A DNA stretch of 64,000 bases from Vespa crabro. Its lineage: Eukaryota > Arthropoda > Insecta > Hymenoptera > Vespidae. Of this stretch, positions 48,061 to 61,916 are shown one piece after another (within the stretch, counting starts at the first letter, position 1; every line of letters starts with the position of its first letter). Position numbers and translations under genes: made by a program. The notes beneath the pieces are model-generated. The model was not told the origin of the DNA. It saw nothing but the letters and a program-made list of their open reading frames with translations, and did no database searches. The stretch lies in contig NC_060965.1 in NCBI RefSeq assembly GCF_910589235.1, forward strand, positions 850,001-914,000, given 5' to 3'.

Positions 48061-50205
48061 AATCACACTGGTAACGTTTTTGGGACGGTCGAAACTCGGA
48101 GCTCTCGATGTTTTTGGCCTCATTAGTAGCCATCTCTCGGCTTGATGTGGTACACGAAGGAGGGGTTCCTTGCTTCGTCGAGGAAGAAGAAGAGGAGAAG
48201 GAGAAGATACGAAAGGGAGTTTAAACGAAAGAGGGAGAGAGAGAGAGAGAGAGAGGGGTTGATAGAAAGGGGAGAGAAAGAGAAAATAGGGGTGAGGACG
48301 AGAGTGGTTTCTGCTCCGCTCGAGGGCGGTTACAATGACTGCGATTAATATTCCCAATTCTGCCGAGAGTCCCGTCGTATCTTTCCCATGAGCAAACGTT
48401 CCACCTCTACCCGTTTCGTGCATTTGGACTTTGAAGTAGAACCACTAGGACCACCAACGTCAACGTCCCATACCACTAACTTTCGACCTCCTGTTACGTC
48501 CGATTTCGACTCATCCTGGTAATTTCTACGATGGAATTCGCAACGTGACAATCGTTCTTGTATCATTCTTGTTGTTATCTTGTTTTTGCTTTTGAAATAA
48601 TGACGATGTAAAAGCAATTAGACGGAGATCAAATATATACAGAATAATTTTTCAAATATGCCCGACAACATTAAAAGTTTATCTCTCTCTCTCTCTTGCC
48701 TTTAAATTCTCAAAACCTATTAAACATGTAAAAAGCACAAAGAAAAAAAAAAAAAGGTGAAAGAAAGAGTAAAGAAATTCAACGCTTCTCGTTGGTACGT
48801 TAATCGTAGGAAAAATTAAAAGTGTAATCAAGATGACGTAACGCATATTACATTTCACGTCTAACAGTAAATTCCATTAGGTACACCAAATGCATACATA
48901 CATTCCACTTTTCTACGAACGACCTACGTGTTCCTGAATATTCGAATAAATTTATCACGAAAGAAGACGATTCTACACAGTGTTTCTCTGCACAATTAAA
49001 AGAAGAAGTACCGTAGTAATTGAAAATCATTTCTAATAATGGATCATTCTTTAATATATGAGAATGTTTTTTTTTTTTTTTTTTTTTTTAAATATAAATA
49101 ATAAATGTGTAATATTAATATAAAAAAAAAAAAAAAGAGAGAAATCTTAAAACTTTCTAATGCCAAAGAATAAATGAAATTTTCGAATTTTCTATTTAAA
49201 AACGAATGAAAAATCAACTTGATTTATTCGATGGAATAATTTTTGTTAGTTTTAAAGAGAATAAAATATACGAATTGTAAATATGAGGAATAATCTACAT
49301 AGTCACATCAAAGATACGACATATACTAAGGACTAGATATATATTAAGTCCAATGGTAGAAGAGAACAGTCAAAGGAGAGGATCGAGTAAGAGGAGGTGG
49401 TCTATGGAGTAACTAACTCACATATCTATGCTCTCGAGTAGTACGGTTGTTGCCCTACTGGCACCTGATAGCTAATTACTCTGGATATATGTACATACAT
49501 ACACACTTTATAAACGCATGCGCTTAAATCACTCCCTCTCCTCTTTCCCTCCACCCTCTCATTCTCTCTCTGTTATCTTACACATGCCGAAAAATAAATA
49601 AGTCTATTAAATAGGGAATACAAAACTGTAATTAAATCCTTTGACACAACGGAACAAAATAAATCTTTAATTAACAGTATACAGTGAAAGAGCGAGAAGG
49701 AATGGATCGATTGTCTGTTAAGTACATAATCTAATCCCCACGACGATGTCTTAAGACTGAAATTAACGATCCGCTTTAACGAGGCACGCGACGTAATTTT
49801 CTACATAGTGACGTAGCCAAGTTAACAATAAAACTGATTGAACAACGATTGACACTCGTTTCGAATACTCAAAGTCAATAAATGTCAATTTCACGAATGA
49901 TCGTGAGAAAGAGAGAATGGTAATGATGATGATGATGATGATGATGAGGGAGATGAAGGAAAAAAAGGAATCGTGTTTGGCGAGAAGAATAAAATAAAAA
50001 GAGAAAAACAATTCTTTTTTATTTTCTATCGTCGAGCAAAATATTAAAACGACGAAGATGATCTCAGTAAGGGAGAAAAACACAAGGGAGAAAAGAAAAA
50101 CTAGTCGTTAACGTTAACGCGACATATATTCAAGCTTCTTGACCTTTTCTCCGAAGCTTGCCGACTGGAGCAGCTTGATCCGACAAGCTTGAAAGATAAA
50201 CCACC

Positions 50206-50241
<36 letters not shown>

Positions 50242-50757
50242 TCGCTTTCGTGGACTTTTCTCTCGACTCGAGGATCGTCCATCTCCGACGTCGTTCATAA
50301 CTTATTATTAGCTTTACAGCTCGGAGGTTCACTGACTCCTTGTAGTCAGCCGCAAAAAAATATATGTATCCATCTAGCTACATCGTAATCGTCTATAGTT
50401 CTCCAACCTTTTACTCGAGTTTACCTATCAGTATACGTACTCTCCTAATCTAACAAAGCACTTTTTGAGAATACAAATTTTCTTAGAGAAATGTGTGCAA
50501 CATGAAATCAAGGAGAATGAGATAATAGAAGAGAGGTGGTTGAATTTATCTAGTCGAAAATATCCTCTCTCGGTAATATATTTAAAATAGGAAAGAGAGA
50601 AAATAGGGAGAAGAGCTCTCTTGGATTCTGTAAGAAGGAGTTTGGCAAGTTTGTCAAATTAATTGACCCTTTCCAAAGAATGATTTGTCAAAGGTTTACG
50701 ACGAAAACGCAAAAGAGACGCAACTACGACGTACCTTCGGTTGTGAACAGTGCTTAA
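48061..50757. other. Intergenic, no supported gene
   Basis: GAA/GA-rich 48178-48260, a GC-richer stretch at 48300-48540 with a 90-codon minus frame (48617-48345) of unknown nature, poly(T) at 49068-49089, poly(A) at 49120-49136, (GAT)n at 49922-49947, and GA at 50210-50239. Unique AT-rich DNA elsewhere. Confidence 0.45.
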
Positions 50758-50937
50758 GCTAACGTTCTATCGACATGCTTGGGAACTGGAGCTGGTAGGG
50801 CAGCTGCTGCTAAAGTATGCATGAGCAGAGACTGTTTTGTATCGGTATACTCGGCGCGTGCAGGTACTGCTACACTAGTGCGCTCTAGATTGTTCTGCTA
50901 TCGTTACACGCACACATACGCACGCATACACAAACAA

Positions 50938-50968
<31 letters not shown>

Positions 50969-51857
50969 CACATATACTCTGACGCGCGTGAACCGCGTAT
51001 AGTCTCTGATACTACCGACCATTTGATTAAGGTCGATAGGGACGCCTCGTCGATGTAATCCGGCTCGTTAACCGGAGAACAAATCGAGAACAGACTATGA
51101 GAGTTTCGATATTAATTAAATGGTTGTGTATAAAATGAGAGAGAGAGAGAGAGAAAATGAGAGAAATAAAGAGAGAGAGAGATAGGAGTGTATTTGGAAT
51201 GAGTTTGTAAAATCGAAAGAAAAGGAAACGGATAATCGCTTTATCGCTTAAGAACCTTCCGAAGAAACAACGTGCCTTTCCGCTGTTGACCGTGTCGCGA
51301 TAATCGAGCAACTTTATTCCCGGCTGCGTTCCAACGATTTTCCTAGGTCGAAGCTTAATTATCCTGCTGTACCTTCTCACTCCCTCTCTCTCCCTCTCTC
51401 TCTCTCTTTCTCTCGAAATGCTAGTGCCTGAGCCTGTCGCACGTAGATAGAACACGCGTAAGCCGCGCTAACTAATCCGCTGCCTTTGACGTTTCGAAAG
51501 TCGACGATCTCATCGTCATTTTCGCAAGAAAACGGAAAGACGATTTTCATGAAAACAAAAAAAAAAGTGAGTATGACGAAAGGTATGACGAAATTCAAAG
51601 CGAAAAGGTATGTAATTTTCTGAAATAATATTCTTTCGAGGAAAATTATCAACAGTCGAAATAATTATTCTACATTTGTAATTGGACTAACGATGTATTA
51701 AAAATTTACCCGTGTTTATCCCTTTGATTAAAATCGATACGAGTTAGCTATACATTTATTTTTCATGAACGAATACGAACCCTCTAAAGCTTGAATACTT
51801 TCACGAACGATAAACATCCATTCGAATAATTTCCATCGTGTCTCTCTTTCTCTTTCT

Positions 51858-51894
<37 letters not shown>

Positions 51895-53399
51895 GTATAC
51901 TACGGATTACCTTTGAGACTATCTTAGCTAGACGCGTCATAAAAGACAATGTTCAATGAGTTGTCAAGGCGGACTAGGGGCGGATTCCGGACATACGATA
52001 TTAAGCTTACAAGCCGTAACGATATTCCGCCCATTGAGTTTTATAGAGGTGTCCCAGCATTAAATCGAAACTGCAGCTAGCTAGGTCGAAACAGATCCTC
52101 CCATCCTTTTCTCCTCTAAGCGGTTCCTTCGTTTTTCGCACGGAGAACAATGTTTCCATTTATTAGATCCAACGAAACTTTTCAACATCTTACGATCTTT
52201 AAATTAACTTGAAAATTATTTTATTCGGTGAATACTTATCCTTTGAAGAATTTTTATTAAAAGAAGAAGAAATTATAGGAATGAAGTTCTCTTATTGCAT
52301 AATTGAAAAAATTGAAAGATCAATTATTTTAGAAATATATATAGATTTTTTTTTTCGAATCCACTATCAATAACTATGTTCATCATTATCATGAGTAAAT
52401 GTTGAACCACTCGGAAATCGGTATATAACCTATTCCTGAAGGCTTCAATCCAGTACGACAATCTCGCAGGTACATCGCACAAGGCTGCTAACTCTTGGAC
52501 AAGGAGCCAACCTTTAATGTACGAGTCGTGTTCGAAGTGAAACCTGTTTGGGATAGTTACTAGACGTAGTCGAAACTTCGACTGATACCTAGAGCTTCCC
52601 TGGCCCGTTCTCAGTTTGCGCCCGCGCACTCTCGTTCTGCACGTCTATACGAGGCCGAGAACGCTCACTGACCTCAGGTTTGACTGCCTCAGGGTATAGT
52701 ACTCACCGTGTCAGGGATATTCTCTGTATATATATATATATATATATTCTATTCTATCTATCTATCTATCTATCTATCTCTTCATCTCTTTCTCTCTAGC
52801 TCACTTTAGACACCGAAGAGCCAACCGACATTACGAAGATAATTGTGTTCCGTGAAGCTCGAAGACTACGAGTAGCATGTTCGATAAAACTTTTTTTTTC
52901 TAAACTCTTCGGATCGAACGTGAAATGTTCTCTGAAACTTCTTTGATATTTTAGTAATTAAAATACAAGGGAGCAGATAGAAAAAAAAAAAAGACAAAAA
53001 AAAAAAAAATAATTCACGTTATTCTCCCGTCCACCTTTAGAATATCAAAATGAAATTGTCGTAGAATCACGTTGTTGGAAACTCGAAGCGACATCACTCG
53101 CATCGTAATATACGTAACACTTTCGGCATTGCTTTTAGTCCTACTACAGAGCCACAAGCGTAAATAATGCACGCTTTGGACCCGTTACACCAACCAGCTC
53201 GTCTAATTACAACGCGAACTTTATAAGGGCATGCGTGCGAAGTGCACACGAAGACGAAGTCTCTCTTATGCGACTGAAACGCTATAGGAATGGTGAACGA
53301 AATCATTTTGCTTTTACGTCTTTGCTCAGCAAAATTTTACCTCGTTATCCCGGTCGTTTGCTTTTATAGTGTCTCTCACTCGTAGATATAACGATGTCA
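50758..53399. other. Intergenic, no supported gene
   Basis: GA tracts at 50938-50968 and 51137-51182, CT at 51384-51416 and 51841-51892, TA plus (TATC)n at 52725-52780, and A-rich 52981-53010. A minus frame at 52629-52324 contains an ordinary-looking 100-residue translation but no recognisable domain. A reverse-strand donor-like GTGAGTAC is near 52702-52709. Confidence 0.4.
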
Positions 53400-53670
53400 A
53401 ATAAAATTCTGTTTAATCGATAAATACTCCCGGATCGAGATACACGCGTTCGAACGCGAGAAAAAGAAATTTAACGTTAAAGTTAACATTAGCGGGTGCT
53501 GTGCCAGGAGGAAGTTACAAATAACTACGACACGTCTAGGCGAGTTAAGGTGACTCTGTCTGCTCGTCCAATTATCGTGGTAACTGCATCGTGACGCGGT
53601 CTGGACCACTACCGTAACCTTTAGCAGGAAATACCCCGTAGGAAAAGCAGTAAAGGTAGCGTAGTACAGC

Positions 53671-53795
53671 AGAGTAGAGCAGAGCAGAGCAGAGCAGAGC
53701 AGAGCAGAGCAGAGCAGAGCAGAGCAGAGCAGAACAGAGCAGAGCACAGTACAGTACAGTACAGTACAGTACAGTACAGTACAGCACAGCACAGC
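53671..53795. repeat. Compound pentanucleotide repeat (AGAGC)n(ACAGT)n(ACAGC)n
   Basis: Twenty-five five-base units in one register: 15 of AGAGC type (two variants), 7 of ACAGT and 3 of ACAGC. The unit types form blocks, not a mixture. The minus-strand ORFs here are repeat translations. Confidence 0.95.
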
Positions 53796-54340
53796 TCAAC
53801 GCAACATAGAAGAACAGAGAACGCTCGACAGTGAGAAAGGACGGAAGGAGAAGTGGAGAACGAGAGCCGAGGAGCGAGAGAACGTTATTAACGGACGAAC
53901 TTTATCGTTACTCTTGTACTTCTCGAGCAAACAGACGCGCGATGATACGCCACGATGATAAACAGCCCGGCAGTTTGGGCTACGGAAGCTAGATATTGCC
54001 GATGCGCTACAACTTCCACTGCTATACTTAATTTCCTACCCAACCTTTTCCAACCTCCTCCTCTTTCCCTCTCTCTCTCTGTCTCTCTCATACTCTCTTT
54101 CTCTCTCATACACACACAAATTCTCTCTCTCTCTCTCTCTGTCTGTCTCAGCCTCCACTGGCACTACGGGTCCGAGCCAGCGATGCACTTTATGAATAGC
54201 TTAATGGACTCCCTGGAAATTGAATCGACGATGGAAGGAGCGAATCGAGTCTACCGCATTGTTACGAGAAACGTGACTAATGATCACTTACGATCAGTTA
54301 GTAATTTTACCGTTTGTTTACTTTCGCCATCGTCGTATAG
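53796..54340. other. Intergenic, pyrimidine-rich with CT arrays
   Basis: CT repeats at 54066-54105 and 54120-54142. The + frame at 53955-54371 passes through them and is not supported. Confidence 0.5.
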
Positions 54341-54826
54341 TTACCACGCTTTTCGACTCCTATCCCTATAGTCATTTTCTATGTTCCATCGAATCACAGT
54401 TAATAGTAGACATGTTGTGAAACTCGAGGGGACAGAAATCGTCCAACGAATTGAATCGATTTTCAACGATCGATACCACTTTGCACAACCCACGAAAACA
54501 AACATAGCTCGTAGCGCGTTAGCTACGAATAAGTTCGAGCTACCATAAATTTCTAAAGACTCGATAAACGTCCGGCCAGTCCTCGACTTTATCCACGGCG
54601 ATAAATACTCAAAGAGAACGACGGTGGACGTCGGCTCGACGGTAGGATATCGACGCGTTTTACGGGATTTATTTCCTCGAAAGTTCGATTCTGAGTTTCG
54701 GGATACTAAGGAAAGGCTCTTGGCATCCAGTTTGCCTCTACGACCAAGTCTTACGCGAGAGCAGTTCCTATTTCGTGAAGGAATGAAGGAATTCGGTTTT
54801 GTTCGTTCAACGTGAAACTTTTTCAT
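54341..54826 (-). CDS. Unrecognised 161-codon ORF
   Basis: An ATG at 54826-54824 opens a 161-codon frame ending at 54341 in DNA without simple repeats, and the frame stays open upstream through a pyrimidine tract to about 54961. The start reads MKKFHVERTKPNSF, the C-terminal part is more hydrophobic, and the overall peptide is arginine/serine-rich. No domain or motif is recognised. A 63-codon frame on the opposite strand overlaps it. It is longer than most repeat-free chance frames here but otherwise unsupported. Confidence 0.2.
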   Translation of the reverse strand: MKKFHVERTKPNSFIPSRNRNCSRVRLGRRGKLDAKSLSLVSRNSESNFRGNKSRKTRRYPTVEPTSTVVLFEYLSPWIKSRTGRTFIESLEIYGSSNLFVANALRAMFVFVGCAKWYRSLKIDSIRWTISVPSSFTTCLLLTVIRWNIENDYRDRSRKAW

Positions 54827-55249
54827 CCGATGTGAACGATAACGACATATAAAGAAAGAAAAGAAAAGAAAAGAAAAGGGAAAAAGAAAAAAACATATAC
54901 GTCTTTCCGATTGACATATGTATAATGTCATGACGTTGCAACGAGAAGAGGAGGATCTCAAAATGCATCGCTAACCGTCAACCACCAACATAGTCCGTAC
55001 GTCACTGTCTTGAGTTTTTAACGATTATTAACGAGTAAACCGAGAAGCGTTAGATAATTTTTTACTACCAACGTCTAAGAAGAAAAAGGACGAGAGAATG
55101 ATCGACTTTAGTCTGTGAATGGTAGTCTAACGAGACGGCTCACGAATTAACGAGGTGGAATGAAACGTTTGCTAACGGATAATCGATTGTAACGTATTAG
55201 AGGATAACGTGGTTCGAAGTAACGACGAGTTGCTCTATCTCCAAAGACA

Positions 55250-55305
<56 letters not shown>

Positions 55306-57850
55306 TAGGAAAAAGGAACACAGAAAAATAAAGATATATCAATAGAAAGATTTTCAAGATGTTTCCATTTTAAAGGTTCCATTTGAGCGATCTTGCAATT
55401 TGATTTGAGAAATATCGAGAAGACAAAATTCGTGTCTACCGTCCTTGTGGGTCGGTTAGGGCGGTAATGACACGATTTCAATTAATTTTGATTAAGCGAG
55501 GGCAGCGAAAGCAGAACACCTTCCGGTGTTGCTAGAACGAGAACGACCCTAGGCTAGGCTGTTTCGATCCTGTAAGTTCCTCCGTACCCTTAAAATTGAA
55601 GGATTTAACGGTCACAGGAGAAATATTGTCCCGAAGATGGTAATATCTTATGTACGTACGATAGACAAATCTTATGCCACGACGGACGGTTACCCCTCGA
55701 GAACCTAACGTCATGTTCACGGGCAAACCTCGCGTACCAGGATGGAATTACTGCTACGAGAATTATTGGCATTTCCTGCCTCCACTCTCTGCTATCTTCT
55801 CTCATTTCTCCTTCATCCTCCTCCTCCTCTCCATCCTCGTTCCTTTTAACTTTTCCCTTTCTTCTATTAGTTCTTCGAACTTCGTTCGAAACGTTCTTTG
55901 CGTTGTGATCTAATGAAAAGCTTTGTTCGTCTAGAGTGCCCGAATGAGAACTAACGAGTCTTTTCCTTATTCACATCTCTCGTCGAATAAACTTCGACGT
56001 TTTACGCGCGTACCTTCGACACGTTTATTTCTATCCAAATTTCACCTTCGTAACTTTTTAAACAGTGAAAGTTTCATTTTTACGGCCGCGTGATCGTAGA
56101 AACGTTTACGGTTGAAATGACAAGTAAAAAGACCGTAAAAAAAGAAACAAGACAAGACGAGACACGAATGCTCCTATTTAAATCCCTGAGAAACGATTTT
56201 ATTCTCGTATCGATGACGAACACATACAGTGGATTCTTTTTCCCGAAGCATTTAGAAAAATATCGTACTTGATTCGTACGGCCATTTTGTCGGCATTTCA
56301 CGAGCACGTCATTAAAATGCACAGGCCGTACGGTTTGTGGTATTCCGCGGAAAGGTCCGTCATCGCACGATAGGAGCGAACGCATGAAATAGAGAAATAG
56401 AGAGAAGAGAGAACAACGATGGATAGTACAATCATACGTTAAAATTCATAGATCTGGTAACGCGCATATATCTGGTCACCTGGCACAAGTCGTATTAGAA
56501 TCTTCGGAATAATTTCCAATGTCGTTCTATCTATTCGTCAAATGAAATTCGAAGCTCAGTATTCTTTTTTATAAAATATCGAAAAATCAATCCTTCTTTT
56601 TTCCATTGGCATTCGTTGAGAAGGCAAACCTTCAAGAAAGTTTATTCGCCTGGCGAGACATTTTGACGAACGAATCGTTTAAGATCAATCGTAGAGAACG
56701 TCGAAAAGTTTCGACTTGTCCGCCCACCTCGAATATTTTTCTTTCCTTTCCTTTATTTTCTATTTCAAAGGTGAGTGAAGTTTTCACGTTTAAAACCATT
56801 CCCAATCTTTTGGGATTCGAATTTATTTCGGTTATATAAAAGATTACTCGGGAATGTGTTTGAAAAGGAAAGGTGACGAATACCTCGACACGATTTTGTA
56901 TCCTCGAAATCACTCGTTTTAGAAAATCCCTGGTTGGTTCGTTGCTCTTTAAACTTATTTCTAGAGAACTTTGTCAGAGTTCCAAGCTCAACGAAAGTCA
57001 AAGGTAAGTGCACTCGAGTTCTTCGTCCATGATTTTTGTATTCCGATTACACGCACGAGCTTTCCTTCTTTTAACGCTTTATTCCGTTCGTTGGTTAAGA
57101 TTGCCAGTGGCGATGCATAGGTTTTAACTCGTATAATTTGTTTTGAGCACCGCTCTTCAACGTAATCGTCGAATGGTTCTTTAAGAAGAAAGTCGAGTAT
57201 ACTTTTAAGGAGTTTCGTTAACAAGTTTTCTCTAGAATAAATAAGCTCCTCTTTCTCGCTATGGATAAAAGCTTATTCGTTGATCGATGTAATTAAAATC
57301 ACGTTAGAATGTAGCTTTAAAATTTGTATCATTAACAGTTAATTATAAACCAATTATATTTTTCTACCTCGATTATTCGATAATACCTTTCTGTCCGATC
57401 ATAAAACACACTTTGTCGCCATTAAACTACAACGAGAATTTTACTTAAAATGTAATATCGTTAGATTATATCGCTGATACAGTATTTCCTCGGACGATAC
57501 AGTGATCGTAATAGTATCTTATGCCAACGATAACAATGTTATCTTGTTTTCTTGGGTATCAAAATACATTCTCCCTTTTACCAAATACATAACTCAAACG
57601 TTGTCGTTACTAGCTCAACTAAAAGCGCTTTTTCCTTTACTATCGAGCGAGCCTACAAGTTCGATTATATTCAACGATATTCTATGACATATCGCGACAC
57701 AATAAATCAAATTAATTTTATCGCTTTACGTGGGGAATCATTTTTTAATAATATCCAAAAAATTCCATCTTATAAAATATATTCGAACGAAAAGAAACGT
57801 TTGACATCGCTTCATTTTGTTTAAGGGACAACTAGAAAAACACGAAGTTT
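54827..57850. other. Intergenic, no supported gene
   Basis: AAAAG runs at 54850-54895 and a long poly(A) at 55251-55287. Otherwise mostly unique. Two + strand splice-donor-like sites occur, after 56770 (AAG/GTGAGT) and after 57003 (AAAG/GTAAGT), but no gene model could be built. AT-rich unique DNA follows to 57850. Confidence 0.45.
55251..55287. repeat. Long poly(A) run
   Basis: About 37 A bases followed by AAAAG units. Confidence 0.95.
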
Positions 57851-58113
57851 TCTAAACAAGTTCCATTCATGCTCGCGTATACGACTCGAGTTAAGGTACA
57901 AAGAGAAAGAAAAGAGAAAAATACTAAAAAGAAAAAAAGCAAAAAGAGAAGGAAGGAAGATGGCATATGTTCGGTAAGGAGCGAGTCTCCAAGAGAGACG
58001 CTAAGAAAAGAGACGAGCGTGTCAGCGGCTAATAAAAACGAGACGAGAGCCCTCGCGAAAATTGCTCCGCAACGAAATGCTTGTCCTGAGTCTCGTCGTA
58101 CCTTGTACGCACG

Positions 58114-58160
<47 letters not shown>

Positions 58161-59625
58161 ATATACCTACACACATACAAATGCAATCCCATGTATGAGG
58201 AGTTTCTGTTCTTATCCTTTTTCTTACAAGCATACAAACGAAAGAAATATCGTTTGATGTTCCGACGGAACGTTGCTCCTCTACCTTCTATCGAATTCTT
58301 TTCCTCTCTTTTATGACCATCTTCTCGCAGATCCGAAAACGATAACTCCAATTTTTCACAATCGTCCGCAATTTCGCTCTTTCTTTCCTTAAATCGAAGG
58401 TTTACTTTTCTATTGTCGGCTTATCGAGAATAGCCATATATATTTTACTACGTAGTAACAGAACACGATTAGAATTTAGAACTATCGTACGTACATAAAT
58501 CTAGAACTCTTAAGGCAGAATCTCTCCCATTGATATCGATTTTTCGTTTACTCGCAAAAGTATTAATCGTAATACACTCCCTACTCATGGTTAATTCGCA
58601 AGCATACACGAATACACGCACACAAGCACTTACACACTTTCGAGATAATTGTTACTGACAGTCCTGGCCAGGTTGTAATTGCAATATCAACGAACGTTTG
58701 TTCCTGACGCTTTGCCTACAGGAATGAGCGACCATAAACCCAATTCCACAGAGAGATACCTTATCAATCAAGCATCAAACGCGCGGTACATCTGTGCTAT
58801 AATTTTGGCCGATTACTCAAGAGTTATGATTCTACTCTCCAAATATACCTACGGATTCTGCTCATACTGATACATCTATGGACAATGTAATACCATATAT
58901 ACTTAAAAATTCAACGATATCGAATATCTGCTTACGTTTGTACATATAAAATGAATTTTTCTCATTAAATTAAAAACTCTTCGCGCATATATATATATAT
59001 ATATATATTTGCTTTTGTATTGACAAAATACAACAATAATGTCTATGCATATATAGAAGATGAAGGAATGAAAGGGCAAAGGCTACGACTATTATAGGAA
59101 AATATTATCATTAAAGGAAATGCAAGATGGCAGATGAGGGAGTATTGACCAGTTTGTGAAATTCCATGGATTTAAAGCCGTATCGAAAATATATATATGT
59201 ATATATATATATTTATATATATATATATATATTTTATAGAGAAAGAAAAAGAGAGAGAGGATGAGAAGAGGGACAATGCATTATATCTCGAATATTTCAC
59301 CGACGTGATTCCATCCGACCGTATGAACCTGCTTCTGCATTGTTATCCTCTGCTCCGAGTTTCCCGATACTTGAGGTTGCATTAACTTATTATATTTTAT
59401 ACATTACACCCACTACCATCTTCCCGGTCTACCTTCCACCATAGCAAAATTCTCAGACCCCATAATATCGACGTTTACGATGAAAGCAGCTTTCAGAAAT
59501 TTGTGAAGCGATAAGCACACGCAATATAACATTCCACGAAATATTATCGGGAATCAATTTAAATATACAAACTATGTATACTGTATAAAACTTTCGAAAA
59601 ATAAATATCCATAATAAATAAATAA

Positions 59626-59658
<33 letters not shown>

Positions 59659-60446
59659 TTTTGTCACAGATTATTAATGACACTTTCTTAAGATTACTCG
59701 GCGTAGTTAATAAGAAATAAAATCCCAAGTTAAAAGTTCTCGTGCACCTTTAATCGCATGACACGAATCATCGGTAAATCTCCTAGTCGATCAGACAGTT
59801 GCCGGAAAGGTCAGCAGTCAAGTCCATCGGACAGGTGGTTAGTTACTCGAGACGAAGGACAACTTGGGTCGACTTTCCATCCAACCCCTTTGTTGCTCTC
59901 AAAGAAAAAATATCTATTCGAAAGGCTATTACAACGTCATAATCAGCCGTAGGCGTTGCCACAAGCAAGCTCGTTTAACTGTTGACCGGTCGTGCGCGTT
60001 AATTCGAGCCGATTATCGGCCAAACTACCGGACAATAATTAAACTGGGCCAGGTTGTGCTCCGCGAAGTGCTGCGGTTTTGCTTGCATGCTAACCTAAAT
60101 TCATGGGATGGCATTTACACCCGCATACTCGCTATGAGTAGGCGCATGTGCACGTTCTCTCTCCCCTTTGCTTATACGATCGCCATCATCGTCGTCTTCG
60201 TCGTTCCTTTCGTTAAAGTACTTCTACGAAACACATCGTGTTCGTGCGATCACCATTATACGAACTACCATTGGCTTTCATCGTCGTCACACTCGTTAAT
60301 AACATCAAAGCACGATCGCTAATGCCGATGGGCTGCTACTAAACCGCTAAAGCTCTGCCACTATAATTTCCAAATACACCTGTCTTGTTTCTCCTATCCT
60401 TTGATAAAATCGATCGGTGACACGATTCGATGCGACCAGCAAACTC
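57851..60446. other. Intergenic, no supported gene
   Basis: TA tracts at 58113-58160, 58986-59009, 59190-59233 and 59627-59660; the rest is mostly unique. A repeat-free stretch at 59740-60340 contains a 152-codon + frame starting at TTG, without recognisable features. Confidence 0.45.
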
Positions 60447-60447
60447 T

Positions 60448-60485
60448 CCTTCCTTCCTTCCTTCCTTCCTTCCTTCCTTCCTTCC
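60448..60485. repeat. (TTCC)n tetranucleotide repeat
   Basis: About nine TTCC units. Confidence 0.95.
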
Positions 60486-60569
60486 AAGTCTCCTGTCGAT
60501 TCCGATCGATTTCGTTACGATGGAAATTTGTATGCTGCGAAGTGCCGCACCACGTCTCTCGTTCCATTG

Positions 60570-60605
<36 letters not shown>

Positions 60606-60707
60606 CTCACCTTCTTGCTTTTTGTTCGTCGAGAGAATCTCGTCGTGCAACAAGTCTCCTCCAACCTCTTTACCTGTTCTCTTCGACGAAGACATTACGT
60701 GCTGTTC

Positions 60708-60738
<31 letters not shown>

Positions 60739-61873
60739 TTCTTCCCCTCAACTTCGATGTACGAATGAATACCATCCACGCAACGGACAAATGCCTTTAG
60801 AAGAGCGAAGTTAAGACTAACTTCGTCGTGCCCTCGAGCAAACGTCGCGGAAGATCTTCTTCTACTTCCTTGCTTGATATTTTCTCCCTTTCTCGCGTTC
60901 TGCCTTTCTCCTTGAACAAAACGAGAGATAAGAAACGTTTTCTCCTTCGCTTTGAAATCGTCTCTAACAATCGTTTTGGGATTTCGCACTCATGTTATTC
61001 AATGTAATAAATGTCATTTAATGTTTGAATAATTTATACGAAAGATATTTTTAGATCTTTTATGTAGTGCGTTATGCGTATATCTAGTCTTAAAAAGAAA
61101 AAAGAAAAAGAAAAACAGATTAAGAGTTCTTCGATACGATATTTCATACTTAGTTATAGATTATTTAGTTCACGTCAAGAGGAATTTAAGTATTGTACAA
61201 TATCATGGAGAAAAAGGTGATCATACCTCTTTCATTTTTAAACTTGGTCTCTAATTGAAAGGATCAAATTAGACTGGTTCGATACTATAGCCAAGTTGGT
61301 AGGCCTTTTCAACCGAATCCATGGCAACAGTCATTGAAAAAGTACTTCGTATACGTTTTTCTATACGACTCTACCATCACTCCATTGCTTTCACTATTAC
61401 ATAATACGAGTTATCGGTTGCTTCAGAATAGAAGTCTAATAAAATATTCCGAGGCAATTAGATAACCGAGAAATGAAGTTGAAATATAAATAAAGAAATA
61501 ATTAAATTGAGTACAATAATGGGAGTCTTTCAAATTGGTTTTACAATTAATAGATGAAAAAAAAAAAAAAAACAAAGAAAAGAAAAAAAAGGAAAAAGAT
61601 ATTGTAAAAATAGTGATTTGACAAGTATTGCAATGCCGCAGATATTTATTCCACCGTGCACAGGAGTACGTCACGGTACTGCGGACAGCCAACTGGCTTA
61701 TAGAGCACACACATACACAAAAATATCTACACGTATAACACACAAAGTCGCATGCATATCGCGCGGAAGAGCGACCGCCATTGGCTAGCGGAACCGCTCA
61801 AATTTGCATTGTAAAATTTTCCTCTGTTTATATTTTCTTTTCTTCCTCTGGTACGGTCCTTCTCTTTTTTTTT

Positions 61874-61916
<43 letters not shown>

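Noticed and set aside
52324..52629. 101-codon minus-strand ORF with ordinary composition
   Set aside because: No known motif, no clear splice sites at its ends and no neighbouring exon.
59864..60322. 152-codon + strand ORF
   Set aside because: Begins at TTG and has no domain; a chance frame in repeat-poor DNA is more likely.
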